Part shown: positions 16,855 through 25,592 of the stretch, piece after piece | Layout of the letters: each line of letters opens with the position of its first letter | How positions within the stretch are numbered: the first letter of the stretch is position 1 | From: Oscillospiraceae bacterium | Lineage (GTDB): Bacteria; Bacillota; Clostridia; Oscillospirales; CAG-272 | Assembly (NCBI GenBank): GCA_015064415.1 | Contig: SVSG01000007.1 | Span: 17,858 to 81,857, forward strand | Reading direction: 5' to 3' | DNA length: 64,000 bases | Position numbers and translations under genes: made by a program | Notes under the pieces: model-generated | The model's database searches: none | What the model was told of the DNA's origin: nothing | The model's input: the letters and a program-made list of their open reading frames with translations, nothing else

Positions 16855-16883
16855 TTGACAAACCCCCCATCATATGCTATAAT
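16855..16883 (+). promoter_or_regulatory. Consensus sigma-A promoter of the coiled-coil lipoprotein gene
   Basis: TTGACA, a 17-bp spacer and TATAAT form an exact consensus. The AT-rich stretch just upstream (about 16815-16850) could act as an UP element. The rest of the gap from 16576 holds A/T-rich sequence with no gene visible. Confidence 0.9.
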
Positions 16884-16889
16884 AATCCC

Positions 16890-17064
16890 AACTGGAGTGG
16901 ATTTTTTGTCGTGATTTGCTAAAACTCCAAACTTTTTACACGGGAGGTGCGAGGGTCGAATAATCGCCGATTGGGTTATTCAAGTCAGAGGACAATCGGA
17001 AGCAGACACGGCAAATTTTTGATTTTTGTTTTTTATTATTATTAATTAAAGGAAGGAAACGCAC
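16890..17064 (+). promoter_or_regulatory. Long structured 5' leader (about 175 nt) of the coiled-coil lipoprotein gene
   Basis: Between the predicted start and the ATG at 17065 lie at least two helices: TGGAGT (16893-16898) with ACTCCA (16924-16929), and CCGATTG (16967-16973) with CAATCGG (16993-16999). A T-rich stretch and the AAAGGAAGG site follow. I do not recognise a known riboswitch. It could be an mRNA-stabilising leader or an undescribed element. Confidence 0.45.
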
Positions 17065-20000
17065 ATGAAAAACACGAAGACATGGGTAAAAGTGTTGCTG
17101 TTGGCATTCTGCCTTGTGTTTGTTTTCTCCAGCCTGATCGCCTGCGGAACTGACGAGAAGATCGCCAATCTGCAGCAACAGCTGGACGACTTGAAGAACA
17201 AGGGCGACGAGACCGCAACCGACCTGGACGCCAGCGAGGCAGTGATTGCCGAGCTCAAGACTCTCCTTGACGCTGTCAAGAAGACCGCCGACGCTGCTGC
17301 TACCGCAGCAAAGTTGGAGGAGGCTGTAGCCGCTCTTACCGCTGCTGACACCACCAACGCCGCAGCTCTTACCGCTGCTGAGGCCGCTATCAAGAACCTG
17401 ATTGCTGACAATGCTACCGCTGATGCAGCAACCAAGGCCGCTCTTGAGGCAGCTGACGCTGAGATCAAGGCACTGGCTGAGGCCGCTGCCACCAAGACCG
17501 AGTTCAACGAGGCTGTGAAGACTCTGAACGACACTCTTGCCACCAAGAAGGCACTTGAGGAGGCCGATGCCGCTCTCAAGAAGCTGATCGCTGACGGCGA
17601 CGCTGAGGCCGCCAAGAAGTTGGCCGAGCTGAAGGCGACCGTTGACGAAGAGGTTGCCGCTAAGATCAAGGCCGTTGAGGATGCGATCAAGGCAAACGGC
17701 GAGAACGATACTAAGGTCCAGACTGCTCTTGAGGCTGCCGACAAGGCCATCGCTGAGAGAGTTACCGCTCTGGAAGGCACCATGACCGAGGTTCAGAAGA
17801 CCCTCACCGCTCTTGGTGAGAAGGACGCTGCTCTTGAGGCACGGATCAACACGATCCTTGACACCAAGGCTGACAAGGAGACCGTTGAGGCCGCTATCGA
17901 GGCAGTAAAGGCCCAGATCAATGAGGACATCGCTACCAAGCTGTCTGCTCTTCAGACTGATGTTGCCAACTTCAAGACCGAGGTGAACGAGAAGATCACC
18001 GCTCTGCAGACCGAGCAGGCCGCTATCGCAGAGAGAGTGACCGCTCTTGAGAGCAAGACCACCGCTCTTGAGACCACCCTTGAGGCAGTTAAGACCGCTC
18101 TTGCTGCTATCGAGGAAGAGGACTTCGCCGGCAATTACGATGCTGCTACCAAGGAGCTTCGTGAGGGCGAGTACTCCCTTGCCGCCTTCGAGGAGAAGGT
18201 CAATGCTGTTGACAAGGCACTCTACACCGACGAGGATTACGCTAAGTTCGTGAAGAAGGCAGACGACATTCGCTTCTTCCTGACCCGCGCTATCTCCGTT
18301 CAGCAGATCAAGGATTACTTTGAAATGCTGGATGAGGCTGTTGCTGAGATGCCCACTCTGGTTGAGAGCCTGAAGGCCGAGATCGAGTCGATCTATGCGA
18401 ACAAGTCTATCAACCTTACCGTTGCCGAGGACGGCGCTACCTGCCTGACCAAGCTGACCGGTATCTACAATAAGATTCAGGACAAGACCGTTCTTGACAC
18501 CGAGAAGGTGACTGTGAACGAGGCCGAGACCTCCCTTGCACAGGCATACAACACCATTGTTGCCGCTTACGACAACCTCTACGCCGCTGTGAACGGTTAC
18601 ACCGCTCCCGAGGGCGCTGAGGACACCAAGACCGATGCTGTTGAGGCAACTGCTACTCTGAACGCTGTCGTTCTTGACGGTACCGTTGGCATTCTTTACA
18701 AGCAGAGCGATGCTTCCGTTGCTGAGGCGCGTGCCGCATTCAACAAGTTTGCTGCTGATTTCTTCACCAACACCGCTTACACCGTGCTTTACAGCGAGGA
18801 TTGCAACGAGGCATCCGAGGTGTTCGCCGGTTACGAGACCCTTACTACTTACGAGGCACGCGTTGCACAGCTCAAGCAGGCCGCTTCCGTGAAGCCCGCC
18901 CTGTCTGAGGATGCTTACGATTACCTCACCTTCGAGACCACCAGACCTCTGTTCTCTGATTTCGAAGTTCTTAACACCTTTGTAAACACCACCATTGCTA
19001 ACTGGAGAGCCAACGCTGAGGGTGGCTTCAACATCGACGATGTGAACTACCAGCTGATCTTCACCTCCACCTACACGGAGACCATCCCCAATGAGGAGGA
19101 TCCCGAGGCAGAGCCCGATACCAGAGAGGTTACCGTTTACGAGTACGACCTGCTTGCTAAGTCCTATGACTACGCAAGTGCTATGAAGAGAATTTACGAC
19201 CGTTACGTTCTGGTTATCGAGGTCACTGATCTTGAGACCGGCGAGACCGCTGTTGCATTTGACCTGGTTACTCTGATGACCGAGCTGTGCGCTAAGGAGA
19301 AGGTTCTTTACACCGACCTTGCACTGGTTCAGGGTGAGACCAGCTACCGTGCAAAGCTTGACGAGATCAAGGCACTTATCGTTGCTGTTGAGAACTACAA
19401 CGAAGAGGCATGCGGCAACTACGAGGCAATGATCGGCACAGAGCTGCTTGCTAAGTTCGCTAAGGTTGAGGAGACCATGGAGGTTCTTGTCAATGCTGAG
19501 CTTGCTATCGAGGCACTGACCGCGGAGATGAACGCTATGGTTGGCAAGGTTACCTTCGGTGACTATGACACGATCGTTGGTTACGCCAACACGATCAAGA
19601 CCATTTGCGAGCGCGCTCACATCGAGATGAACGAGAACGATCCTAACTACGTATCCCTGATTGCTGATGCACAGGCACTGCAGAAGGGTCTGTACGAAGA
19701 GTACCTTGAGCTCACCGCTGAGGTTGCAAGAATCTACCTCATCGTTGAGGGCATCATGGACGGCAAGACCTGGAAGCTTTCCGACGGTAAGGATGTTAAT
19801 ACCATCGACGATCACCTTGCTGAGATCGTTCTGAGACTGGGTGTTGACAACATCGACCTTGACCTGACTCTGGTTTACAATGCCGGTGAGGAGAACGAGT
19901 ACACCGAGGAGACCAACCTGAAGACTCTGTGGTTGAACTGGAACTCCGTTGCTGCTCAGTACACCAAGCTTGCTGCCGATGCTCAGGCTGATGCAGAAGC

Positions 20001-20937
20001 TGTGAACGCCGCTATCAATGCTCTTGCTACCTTGAGCACCGACGACGTTAAGAACAACGCTCAGATCGTTGAAGCTTGGAACCTGTTCACTACTTGGGCT
20101 ACCAAGTACCTTGGCCTGGATATGACCACCGCTACCGATGACGAGATCGCCGCTGCCGTTAAGGCCGTTCAGGGCGTCAAGGTTATTGGTGAGGTTGACA
20201 CTCTGTATGTATTCGTATCCGAGGAGAACTTCGCTGCTCTGAATGCTAAGTACGATGCATCCATGGCACAGCTTGCAGCAGCCGCTGACAAGTGGACTGA
20301 GGTAAGCGCTCAGATGAACGCTCTGATCACCGAGTGGAACATCCACTCCGACTTTGCAACCGTTCTGGCTGCTTACAACGCATATGTTGCTGACTTCTAC
20401 TCTGGCAGCATCGCTGCTGATACTCAGCTGAATGAGGAGTACGATCTGTACACTACCTTCGCTGGTGTCATGAGCACCTACGAGGATACGCTTGATGATG
20501 CTAAGGCCGCTGCTGCTGCTATCAAGAACGCTATCAACGCTCTGCCCGCAGTTACCACTGCAAACGCTGCTGAGGTGATTGCTAAGGTTGCAGAAATCCG
20601 TGATCTGGTTGCAGATTACGAGGATACTTACCGTTGCGCTATCCTGACTCCTTGCACGCAGTGCGGTATCACCGCTGACGAAGTGCTGGCTCTGGAGAAG
20701 GCAGACGCTAAGTCCGCTTACACCAAGGCATGCGCTGACTTCATCGCAGCCAATGGCCTGACCGAGGATACTGCTGTTAAGGCAAGCGACGTTAACTTCG
20801 CTCTTGCTGCTGCTAACGGCCAGTTGAACCGTGCTACCACTGCTGATCAGGTGAAGGACGCTAAGGGTATCGTCGAGTCCACTCTCGCCGAGTACCAGGC
20901 AATCCTTGACGCTGCTAACGCAACGCCTGCTCCCTAA
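17065..20937 (+). CDS. Large Ala/Glu-rich coiled-coil lipoprotein
   Basis: The 1290-residue protein opens with a lipoprotein signal peptide (MKNTKTWVKVLLLAFCLVFVFSSLIAC; lipobox LIAC, Cys at about 27). Residues about 30-360 are heptad-rich coiled coil with repeats such as AVIAELKTLLDAVKKTADAAA and ITALQTEQAAIAERVTALESKTTALE. The remainder is helical, with more aromatic and acidic residues, and has a CxxC (CTQC) near the C-terminus. There is no LPXTG or other wall anchor. Codons are strongly biased (GCT, CTT, GTT, GAG, AAG), unlike the GCG/GCC-rich neighbours, as in highly expressed genes. Probably an abundant cell-surface protein; no family recognised. Monocistronic, consensus promoter and strong terminator. 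Confidence 0.8.
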   Translation: MKNTKTWVKVLLLAFCLVFVFSSLIACGTDEKIANLQQQLDDLKNKGDETATDLDASEAVIAELKTLLDAVKKTADAAATAAKLEEAVAALTAADTTNAAALTAAEAAIKNLIADNATADAATKAALEAADAEIKALAEAAATKTEFNEAVKTLNDTLATKKALEEADAALKKLIADGDAEAAKKLAELKATVDEEVAAKIKAVEDAIKANGENDTKVQTALEAADKAIAERVTALEGTMTEVQKTLTALGEKDAALEARINTILDTKADKETVEAAIEAVKAQINEDIATKLSALQTDVANFKTEVNEKITALQTEQAAIAERVTALESKTTALETTLEAVKTALAAIEEEDFAGNYDAATKELREGEYSLAAFEEKVNAVDKALYTDEDYAKFVKKADDIRFFLTRAISVQQIKDYFEMLDEAVAEMPTLVESLKAEIESIYANKSINLTVAEDGATCLTKLTGIYNKIQDKTVLDTEKVTVNEAETSLAQAYNTIVAAYDNLYAAVNGYTAPEGAEDTKTDAVEATATLNAVVLDGTVGILYKQSDASVAEARAAFNKFAADFFTNTAYTVLYSEDCNEASEVFAGYETLTTYEARVAQLKQAASVKPALSEDAYDYLTFETTRPLFSDFEVLNTFVNTTIANWRANAEGGFNIDDVNYQLIFTSTYTETIPNEEDPEAEPDTREVTVYEYDLLAKSYDYASAMKRIYDRYVLVIEVTDLETGETAVAFDLVTLMTELCAKEKVLYTDLALVQGETSYRAKLDEIKALIVAVENYNEEACGNYEAMIGTELLAKFAKVEETMEVLVNAELAIEALTAEMNAMVGKVTFGDYDTIVGYANTIKTICERAHIEMNENDPNYVSLIADAQALQKGLYEEYLELTAEVARIYLIVEGIMDGKTWKLSDGKDVNTIDDHLAEIVLRLGVDNIDLDLTLVYNAGEENEYTEETNLKTLWLNWNSVAAQYTKLAADAQADAEAVNAAINALATLSTDDVKNNAQIVEAWNLFTTWATKYLGLDMTTATDDEIAAAVKAVQGVKVIGEVDTLYVFVSEENFAALNAKYDASMAQLAAAADKWTEVSAQMNALITEWNIHSDFATVLAAYNAYVADFYSGSIAADTQLNEEYDLYTTFAGVMSTYEDTLDDAKAAAAAIKNAINALPAVTTANAAEVIAKVAEIRDLVADYEDTYRCAILTPCTQCGITADEVLALEKADAKSAYTKACADFIAANGLTEDTAVKASDVNFALAAANGQLNRATTADQVKDAKGIVESTLAEYQAILDAANATPAP

Positions 20938-20984
20938 TAGCTAACCGCTATTAACCTGTAAGCCGCAAGGTTTACAAAACAAGG

Positions 20985-21015
20985 ACACCCCCCGCGAAAG
21001 CGGGGGGTGTTTTTC
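20985..21015 (+). terminator. Terminator of the coiled-coil lipoprotein gene
   Basis: An ACACCCCCCGC / GCGGGGGGTGT stem with a GAAA loop is followed by TTTTT. Confidence 0.93.
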
Positions 21016-21077
21016 GCTTGTTCGGGATGATGCAAGGAAAGAGAAAAATTTTAGCTTCCTAAAAATGGCGCACGGAT

Positions 21078-21180
21078 CCGTAGGGGTCATTCACGAATGA
21101 CCCGCCATCCGCGATGCACAAACGGACAGTCGGGGACGCCTGTCCCTACAATGTTTGCAGGATGCCGCACCGCATTGCGG
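21078..21180. repeat. REP-like dyads GTAGGGGTCATTC..GAATGACCCG and GGGGACGCCTGTCCC
   Basis: Two adjacent dyads belong to the same GTAGGGG..CCCTACA family as 2800-3445 and 8629-8692, ending in the shared TGCAGGATGCCGCACCG tail. No gene is present. Confidence 0.6.
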
Positions 21181-21231
21181 CAATTTCCGATACCCATGGA
21201 AACGCGCTTATAATTTCGTGCCCCTCTAAAG

Positions 21232-21324
21232 AAAAAAGGATGCGCCATGTCAGCACATCCTATTTTGTGTAAAAGCTTTTGGGAGGGGGTAAGGGGGAGG
21301 CCTTTTTGCAAAAGGCCTCCCCCT
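21232..21324. repeat. Two-hairpin terminator-like repeat element
   Basis: GGATGCGCCATGTCAGCACATCC forms the first hairpin. After TTGTGTAAAAGCTTTTGGGAGG comes a second, AGGGGGAGGCCTTTT / AAAAGGCCTCCCCCT. It lies 43 bp beyond the stop of the minus-strand LRR gene and could end its transcript. Confidence 0.6.
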
Positions 21325-21366
21325 CACGTCTTCCACGCGTTCTCCCTCGCGTCCCCATCGCGTCTC

Positions 21367-22092
21367 TCACTTCACAAACTTCAAGCTCGCCTGATACAGC
21401 GCGTTGTTGTCATCCCCCACGATGAGGGCGTGCCACTCTGCGGTGGTGCCGCAAAAATAAACGGTTGAGAGCGTGTGGCACTCCGCAAAGGCACCCGCCA
21501 CAATGCGGCGGAGCCCCTCGTGCAGGTGCAGATCCTTGGCGGTACGGCCCGCAGGGCAGTAAAGCAGAGTGCGCCCGTCGGCTGTGTAAAGCGCGCCGTC
21601 ATGCTCGGAGAAAGCGGTGTTTCCCTCCGAGACCCGAATGTAGGAAAGCCGCGTGCACCCCTCAAAGGATGCGGCGGAAAGCGTGGTGAGGCCGCTCGGC
21701 AGCTCGATCGCGCCCACCGTGCTGTTGCGAAAAGCACCGGGTAAGATCTCCACCACCGTGTCGCCTAAAGGGCTCTTGGGTGGGATCAGCACACACGCCG
21801 CCGTGCAGGTGCCAAGGCCCGCCACGGCGCAACTTCCGTCTCCGTTACTGCGGAATAAGAGCCCCGTGCTGTATGTTTTTTCCACCGTAGTCGAGCTCTC
21901 CGGGGGCGTTTGCGGCTGTGTTTCTTCCTCTGTTTTCTCCTCGTTTTGTTCTTCCTTTGGTGTTTCGTTTTGCAATACGTTGTTGTCCTCGGGCGTCTTT
22001 GCGGCCGCCTCGGCACTTTGTCCAAGTACAATACAACCGCAAATGATGACGACCAAAAGTCCCAGACATCCTGCCAATTTCCAAATCTTCAT
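21367..22092 (-). CDS. BspA-like leucine-rich-repeat surface protein
   Basis: The 241-residue exported protein has an N-terminal membrane/signal segment (MKIWKLAGCLGLLVVIICGC; ICGC could serve as a lipobox), then an acidic Glu/Thr/Pro-rich linker (residues about 35-75), then LRR_5 type repeats (LPGAFRNSTVGAIELPSGLTTLSAASFEGCTRL; HLHEGLRRIVAGAFAECHTLSTVYF). BspA-like LRRs bind host or environmental ligands in other bacteria; here the function is unknown. ATG 22092 follows AAGGAGGAG; the longer track ORF includes the leader. It stands alone on the minus strand between plus-strand genes. Confidence 0.75.
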   Translation of the reverse strand: MKIWKLAGCLGLLVVIICGCIVLGQSAEAAAKTPEDNNVLQNETPKEEQNEEKTEEETQPQTPPESSTTVEKTYSTGLLFRSNGDGSCAVAGLGTCTAACVLIPPKSPLGDTVVEILPGAFRNSTVGAIELPSGLTTLSAASFEGCTRLSYIRVSEGNTAFSEHDGALYTADGRTLLYCPAGRTAKDLHLHEGLRRIVAGAFAECHTLSTVYFCGTTAEWHALIVGDDNNALYQASLKFVK

Positions 22093-22130
22093 TTTTTCTC
22101 CTCCTTTTCTCCGCTTGGCGGGTAATTTAG

Positions 22131-22159
22131 ATGGTAGCACAAAATATGCGTGCGGTCAA
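22131..22159 (-). promoter_or_regulatory. Putative promoter of the LRR protein gene
   Basis: TTGACC, a 17-bp spacer and TACCAT on the minus strand; the -35 is good and the -10 weak. Confidence 0.45.
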
Positions 22160-22312
22160 GCCCCATTCGCTCGTCCAAAAGTGACACGCACATGGGAAAA
22201 GGCGTCGCTTTTGCGCAGATGCGGCAGGAGCGAGGGGGAAGGAGCGGGATTTTGCGATGGAAATTTGGCACAGATCTGATTTTCGACAGGGTGTAAAAGC
22301 GCGCGCAGGGGG

Positions 22313-22341
22313 TTGACTTTGCGCCGTTTTTATGTTATGAT
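22313..22341 (+). promoter_or_regulatory. Promoter of the DUF4886-dus-wHTH-murI operon
   Basis: TTGACT, a 17-bp spacer and TATGAT lie about 32 bp before the first ATG. Confidence 0.75.
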
Positions 22342-22373
22342 GTAACATATACGCGAGAACAGGGGACGAAAAA

Positions 22374-23018
22374 ATGAAAATTTTATTTATCGGAAACAGC
22401 CATACGTATTATAACGCGATGCCACAGATCGTGCAGGAGCTTTTCTGCGCCACGGGGCAGAAGCCGCACGTCACCATGCTGGCGCTCGGGGGCAAAAATC
22501 TTTGCTATCACGCGGCCTCCACCAACGTACCCTTCAACATCCGTTTCGGGGGATATGACGTGGTGATCGCGCAGGAAAAGGCGGGCGGATTTGACCCCGT
22601 TTCCTTCCGCGAGGGCGCGAAGGCGATCAAGGATATGGCGGATGAGGCGGGCTCCGCGTTTTATCTGTACATGCCCTGGACAAGCAAGGAAAACCGCGCC
22701 GCGCAGAACGATATGACCGACGTATATCAAAGCTTTTGCCGCGCGAACGGGTGCTTTTTTGCCCCTGCGGGTGAGGTGTTCGGGCGTATGCTGTTGACTG
22801 AGCCCGCGGACGCGCTGTACCGCGAGGATGGCTCGCACGCCACGCTGTTCGGCTCTTACGTGGCGGCCGTGACCGTTTTTTATACCATCACGGGCCGTAA
22901 GCGTATCATGAAGGTGGCGGATATCGAGGATCCGGGTGTGAAGCTCGGCTTTCCCGTGGAGCTTTGCCAACGCGTACATACCGAGGCGTGCCGCACCATG
23001 CGCCTTTTTAACGGCTGA
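22374..23018 (+). CDS. SGNH-hydrolase-like protein (DUF4886 type)
   Basis: The 214-residue soluble protein starts MKILFIGNSHTYYNAMP. The GNSHT block replaces the classic GDS nucleophile block of SGNH/GDSL hydrolases. DGSHATLFGSYVAA near residue 160 fits block V (DxxH). This is the pattern of DUF4886 proteins. It lacks a signal peptide, so it is cytosolic. The substrate is unknown; esters on carbohydrates are common for the clan. Its TGA overlaps the dus start (TGATG), so translation is coupled to tRNA dihydrouridine synthase, though no functional link is evident. Confidence 0.7.
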   Translation: MKILFIGNSHTYYNAMPQIVQELFCATGQKPHVTMLALGGKNLCYHAASTNVPFNIRFGGYDVVIAQEKAGGFDPVSFREGAKAIKDMADEAGSAFYLYMPWTSKENRAAQNDMTDVYQSFCRANGCFFAPAGEVFGRMLLTEPADALYREDGSHATLFGSYVAAVTVFYTITGRKRIMKVADIEDPGVKLGFPVELCQRVHTEACRTMRLFNG

Positions 23019-24037
23019 TGGCACCCTTGAAGATCGGAACGCTGTGCCTGCCGCACGGCTTGTTGCTGGCGCCCATGGCGGGGGTGGCGGATACCTCTTT
23101 TCGGGAGATCTGTCGCGCGCTGGGGGCGGAGTATACCGTCAGCGAAATGGTGTCCGCCAAGGCACTTTGCTTTGAGCAGCGGGCACGTGGCAACGCGCCC
23201 GTGCGCACGGCGGCGTTGGCCAACATCACACAAAAGGAATCACCGATGGCGGTGCAGATCTTCGGGCGCGAGCCGCAGTATATGGCTGAGGCCGCGCGGC
23301 TGATCGCCGAGGGGAGCTATCGTGGCGCCGTACAGGCCGCACCGCCTGCCGCCATTGATATCAATATGGGGTGTCCCGTGCCCAAGGTGGTCTCCAACGG
23401 CGAGGGAAGTGCCTTGATGCGCGAGCCCGAGCTTGCCGCCGACATTGTACGCGCGGTGAAGGATGCGGTGAAGATCCCCGTAACCGTGAAGATCCGCGCG
23501 GGCTTTAGTAACGATAACAAAAATGCACCCGAGATGGCCAGAATGCTGGAGGCGGCGGGCGCTGATCTGATCTGCGTACACGGAAGGACGCGCCAGCAGT
23601 TCTATGCGCCATACAGCGACAATGGCATTATCGCCGCCGTCAAGCGCGCGGTCAGCATTCCCGTTGTGGGGAACGGCGACCTGAACAGCGGCGCGGACGC
23701 GATCAGAATGTTAGAGGAAACCGATTGCGACGGGCTGATGATCGCGCGCGGCGCGCTGGGAAATCCGTGGCTCTTTGCCGAGGTGCAGGCCGCCCTTGCA
23801 GGGCGGGAGTATGAAGCACCCGACGTGGAAACGCGCTTGGCGCAGGCCTTGGCACATGCCGCCGATATGGTGGAGCGCAAGGGCGCGCGTGTGGGATTGC
23901 CCGAGGCGCGCAAGCACATGGTCTGGTATTGCAAGGGATTGCGCGGTGCCGCCGCGGCGCGCGGTGCCTTGATGCAGGCGGAAAGTCTGGAGGGCGTACG
24001 GCTTGTTTTTGATGAGCTGCTCGCGCAAAACGTATGA
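23018..24037 (+). CDS. dus: tRNA dihydrouridine synthase (DusB-like)
   Basis: The 339-residue FMN-dependent TIM barrel carries LLLAPMAGVADTSFREICRALGA, the DINMGCPVPKVV motif with the catalytic Cys, VTVKIRAG, LICVHGRTRQQFY and VVGNGDL, then an all-helical C-terminal RNA-binding domain. It reduces uridine to dihydrouridine in tRNA D-loops with NADPH. The start overlaps the upstream stop by one base and the stop overlaps the next start (ATGA), giving a tightly coupled four-gene operon ending with murI. Confidence 0.95.
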   Translation: MAPLKIGTLCLPHGLLLAPMAGVADTSFREICRALGAEYTVSEMVSAKALCFEQRARGNAPVRTAALANITQKESPMAVQIFGREPQYMAEAARLIAEGSYRGAVQAAPPAAIDINMGCPVPKVVSNGEGSALMREPELAADIVRAVKDAVKIPVTVKIRAGFSNDNKNAPEMARMLEAAGADLICVHGRTRQQFYAPYSDNGIIAAVKRAVSIPVVGNGDLNSGADAIRMLEETDCDGLMIARGALGNPWLFAEVQAALAGREYEAPDVETRLAQALAHAADMVERKGARVGLPEARKHMVWYCKGLRGAAAARGALMQAESLEGVRLVFDELLAQNV

Positions 24038-24597
24038 GTGTAGCCATCTTTTCGCAGGACGCGACGTTGGCGCGCATGCTCTTGCTGGAGGCGAGACGCT
24101 GTGGCTTGCAGGAGGTGCCTCCCGCGCAGGCGCGCGTGTGGCTGTTGGATCTGGATCACCTGCCAACGCTCCCTCGGGAGGGCGGTGCCCTTTTGCAGAT
24201 CGGCTTTTCTGCACACCCCGAAGAGGTGAAAAACTCGACCCGTTCGGGGCTTTATGCCATTTTGGAGCTGCCTTTTTCCGCTCGCGAGCTGGATGCGATT
24301 TTGCAACAGCGTGAGCTGTTGCCTGCCGCGCGCCTATTGCGCGAGGGCGGCGAGCTCTGGCTGGCGGGGAAGAAACTGCACTTTAGTAAGATCGAAAACC
24401 GAATATTGTCTTTACTTTATGAAAATCGCCACCGCACAGTCGCCGTGGCGGAAATCGAAGCTGTCCTTGGAGAGAATGCCAAAAAATCCAATGCGGCGGC
24501 GGTATATCTTTACCGCCTGCGGCGTAAACTGGAAACAGACGGCATTGCGCGCATCCGCACAAGGCGGGGCGCGGGCTACCAATGGATAGGAGAGTAG
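24034..24597 (+). CDS. Winged-helix DNA-binding protein with degenerate receiver-like domain
   Basis: The 187-residue protein ends in a PhoB/OmpR-type winged helix (LHFSKIENRILSLLYENRHRTVAVAEIEAVLG...AAAVYLYRLRRKLETDGIARIRTRRGAGYQWI). The N-terminal 100 residues have the rough strand pattern of a receiver (VAIFSQD; VWLLDLD; ILELPFSARELDAIL). However, they are short, and the conserved switch Lys before the Pro is Leu, so normal phosphorylation is doubtful. No histidine kinase is nearby. Its start overlaps the dus stop and its stop precedes murI by 2 bp. Confidence 0.75.
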   Translation: MSVAIFSQDATLARMLLLEARRCGLQEVPPAQARVWLLDLDHLPTLPREGGALLQIGFSAHPEEVKNSTRSGLYAILELPFSARELDAILQQRELLPAARLLREGGELWLAGKKLHFSKIENRILSLLYENRHRTVAVAEIEAVLGENAKKSNAAAVYLYRLRRKLETDGIARIRTRRGAGYQWIGE

Positions 24598-24599
24598 AG

Positions 24600-25430
24600 A
24601 TGGAAAATATCGAAAAAAACGCACCCGTTATGCCACTTATGGAACAAAAGGCGGCAGGGGAGCGGGAAGGTCTCCCCATTGCCGTGATGGATTCCGGCGT
24701 GGGGGGACTTTGTGTTTTGCGGGAGATCCGACGTCAGTTGCCGCGCGAGGAGCTGCTTTATTTTGGGGATAGCGCCAACGCACCGTATGGCGAGCGCAGT
24801 AAGGAGGAGCTTTGCCCCTTGATCCTATCGCATGCGGAGCGGCTTTTGACAGAGGCGAAAGCGTTGGTGCTGGCGTGCAACACCGCCACTGCGCTGGTAG
24901 CAGAGGAACTGCGGGCGCGTCACCCCGACGTGCCGATCATCGGCATGGAGCCCGCGCTGAAGCCGGCGGTGTCGGTGAAGGAAGATCCTCGTGTTTTGGT
25001 GCTGGCAACCGAGGTCACTTTGCGCGAGGGAAAGTTCGCCGCGCTTTTGAAAAAGTACGCAAAAGTCGCACACGTAGTGCCGATTTGCGCACCGGGGATC
25101 GTCAGAATGGTGGAGGAAGGCGCGCAGAGCTCGCCGCGGATGCGGTCGTATTTGCAGGAGCTGTTGGCGCCGCATCTTTCAAAGGGGGTGGACGCCGTGG
25201 TGCTGGGATGCTCGCATTTTCCCTTTGCAAAAGGCGCAATTTCTCATACCGTTGGGGGGGATATTCCAATTTTCGACGGTGTGGAGGGCACTGCCCGCCA
25301 GCTTAACCGGCGGCTTGGTGCGGCGGGGCTGCTCAACCCCAGTCCGACGCGAGGCGCGGTGCGCTTGACCTCCTCGTTGCCGCGCATGCTGCCGCATTAC
25401 GCGCGCCTTTTGTTCGGCGACGGGTATTGA
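24600..25430 (+). CDS. murI: Glutamate racemase
   Basis: The 276-residue protein interconverts L- and D-glutamate for peptidoglycan. Both catalytic Cys motifs are present (LACNTATAL and LGCSHFPF), with the N-terminal IAVMDSGVGGLCVLREI and the YFGDSANAPYGERS substrate loop. An extra 25 residues precede the core. The ATG at 24600 is preceded by AGGAGA within the end of the wHTH gene. Last gene of the DUF4886-dus-wHTH-murI operon; the gap to the following tRNA has no obvious terminator other than T-rich sequence. Confidence 0.95.
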   Translation: MENIEKNAPVMPLMEQKAAGEREGLPIAVMDSGVGGLCVLREIRRQLPREELLYFGDSANAPYGERSKEELCPLILSHAERLLTEAKALVLACNTATALVAEELRARHPDVPIIGMEPALKPAVSVKEDPRVLVLATEVTLREGKFAALLKKYAKVAHVVPICAPGIVRMVEEGAQSSPRMRSYLQELLAPHLSKGVDAVVLGCSHFPFAKGAISHTVGGDIPIFDGVEGTARQLNRRLGAAGLLNPSPTRGAVRLTSSLPRMLPHYARLLFGDGY

Positions 25431-25478
25431 CGTGTCGAGATTTGCGGTAAATTTTTTCTTTTTTTGCTGCGAGGGGCA

Positions 25479-25507
25479 TTGACAAAACCCCTCGCATCGG
25501 CTATAAT
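25479..25507 (+). promoter_or_regulatory. Promoter of tRNA-Gly
   Basis: TTGACA, a 17-bp spacer and TATAAT form an exact consensus, 11 bp upstream of the tRNA. Confidence 0.9.
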
Positions 25508-25518
25508 ATTACTGTTAT

Positions 25519-25592
25519 GCAGGCGTAGTCTAGTGGTAAAACCTCAGCTTCCCAAGCTGATGCTGCGGGTTCGATTCCCGTCGCCTGCTCCA
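25519..25592 (+). tRNA. tRNA-Gly (anticodon CCC)
   Basis: The acceptor GCAGGCG pairs with CGCCTGC, followed by discriminator T and encoded CCA. The anticodon stem TCAGC/GCTGA encloses loop TTCCCAA, giving anticodon CCC. The T arm is GCGGG-TTCGATT-CCCGT. It reads GGG codons. Confidence 0.95.

Noticed and set aside
16943-17041. Leader peptide ORF (GTG after GGGAGGT) in the coiled-coil lipoprotein leader
   Set aside because: GTG is directly abutted by the SD-like sequence, and the peptide has no attenuator features.
16936-20346. 1136-aa open frame antisense to the coiled-coil lipoprotein
   Set aside because: Shadow of biased GCT/CTT codons (reads as Ser/Leu/Gly/Val-rich). No RBS, no plausible domains.
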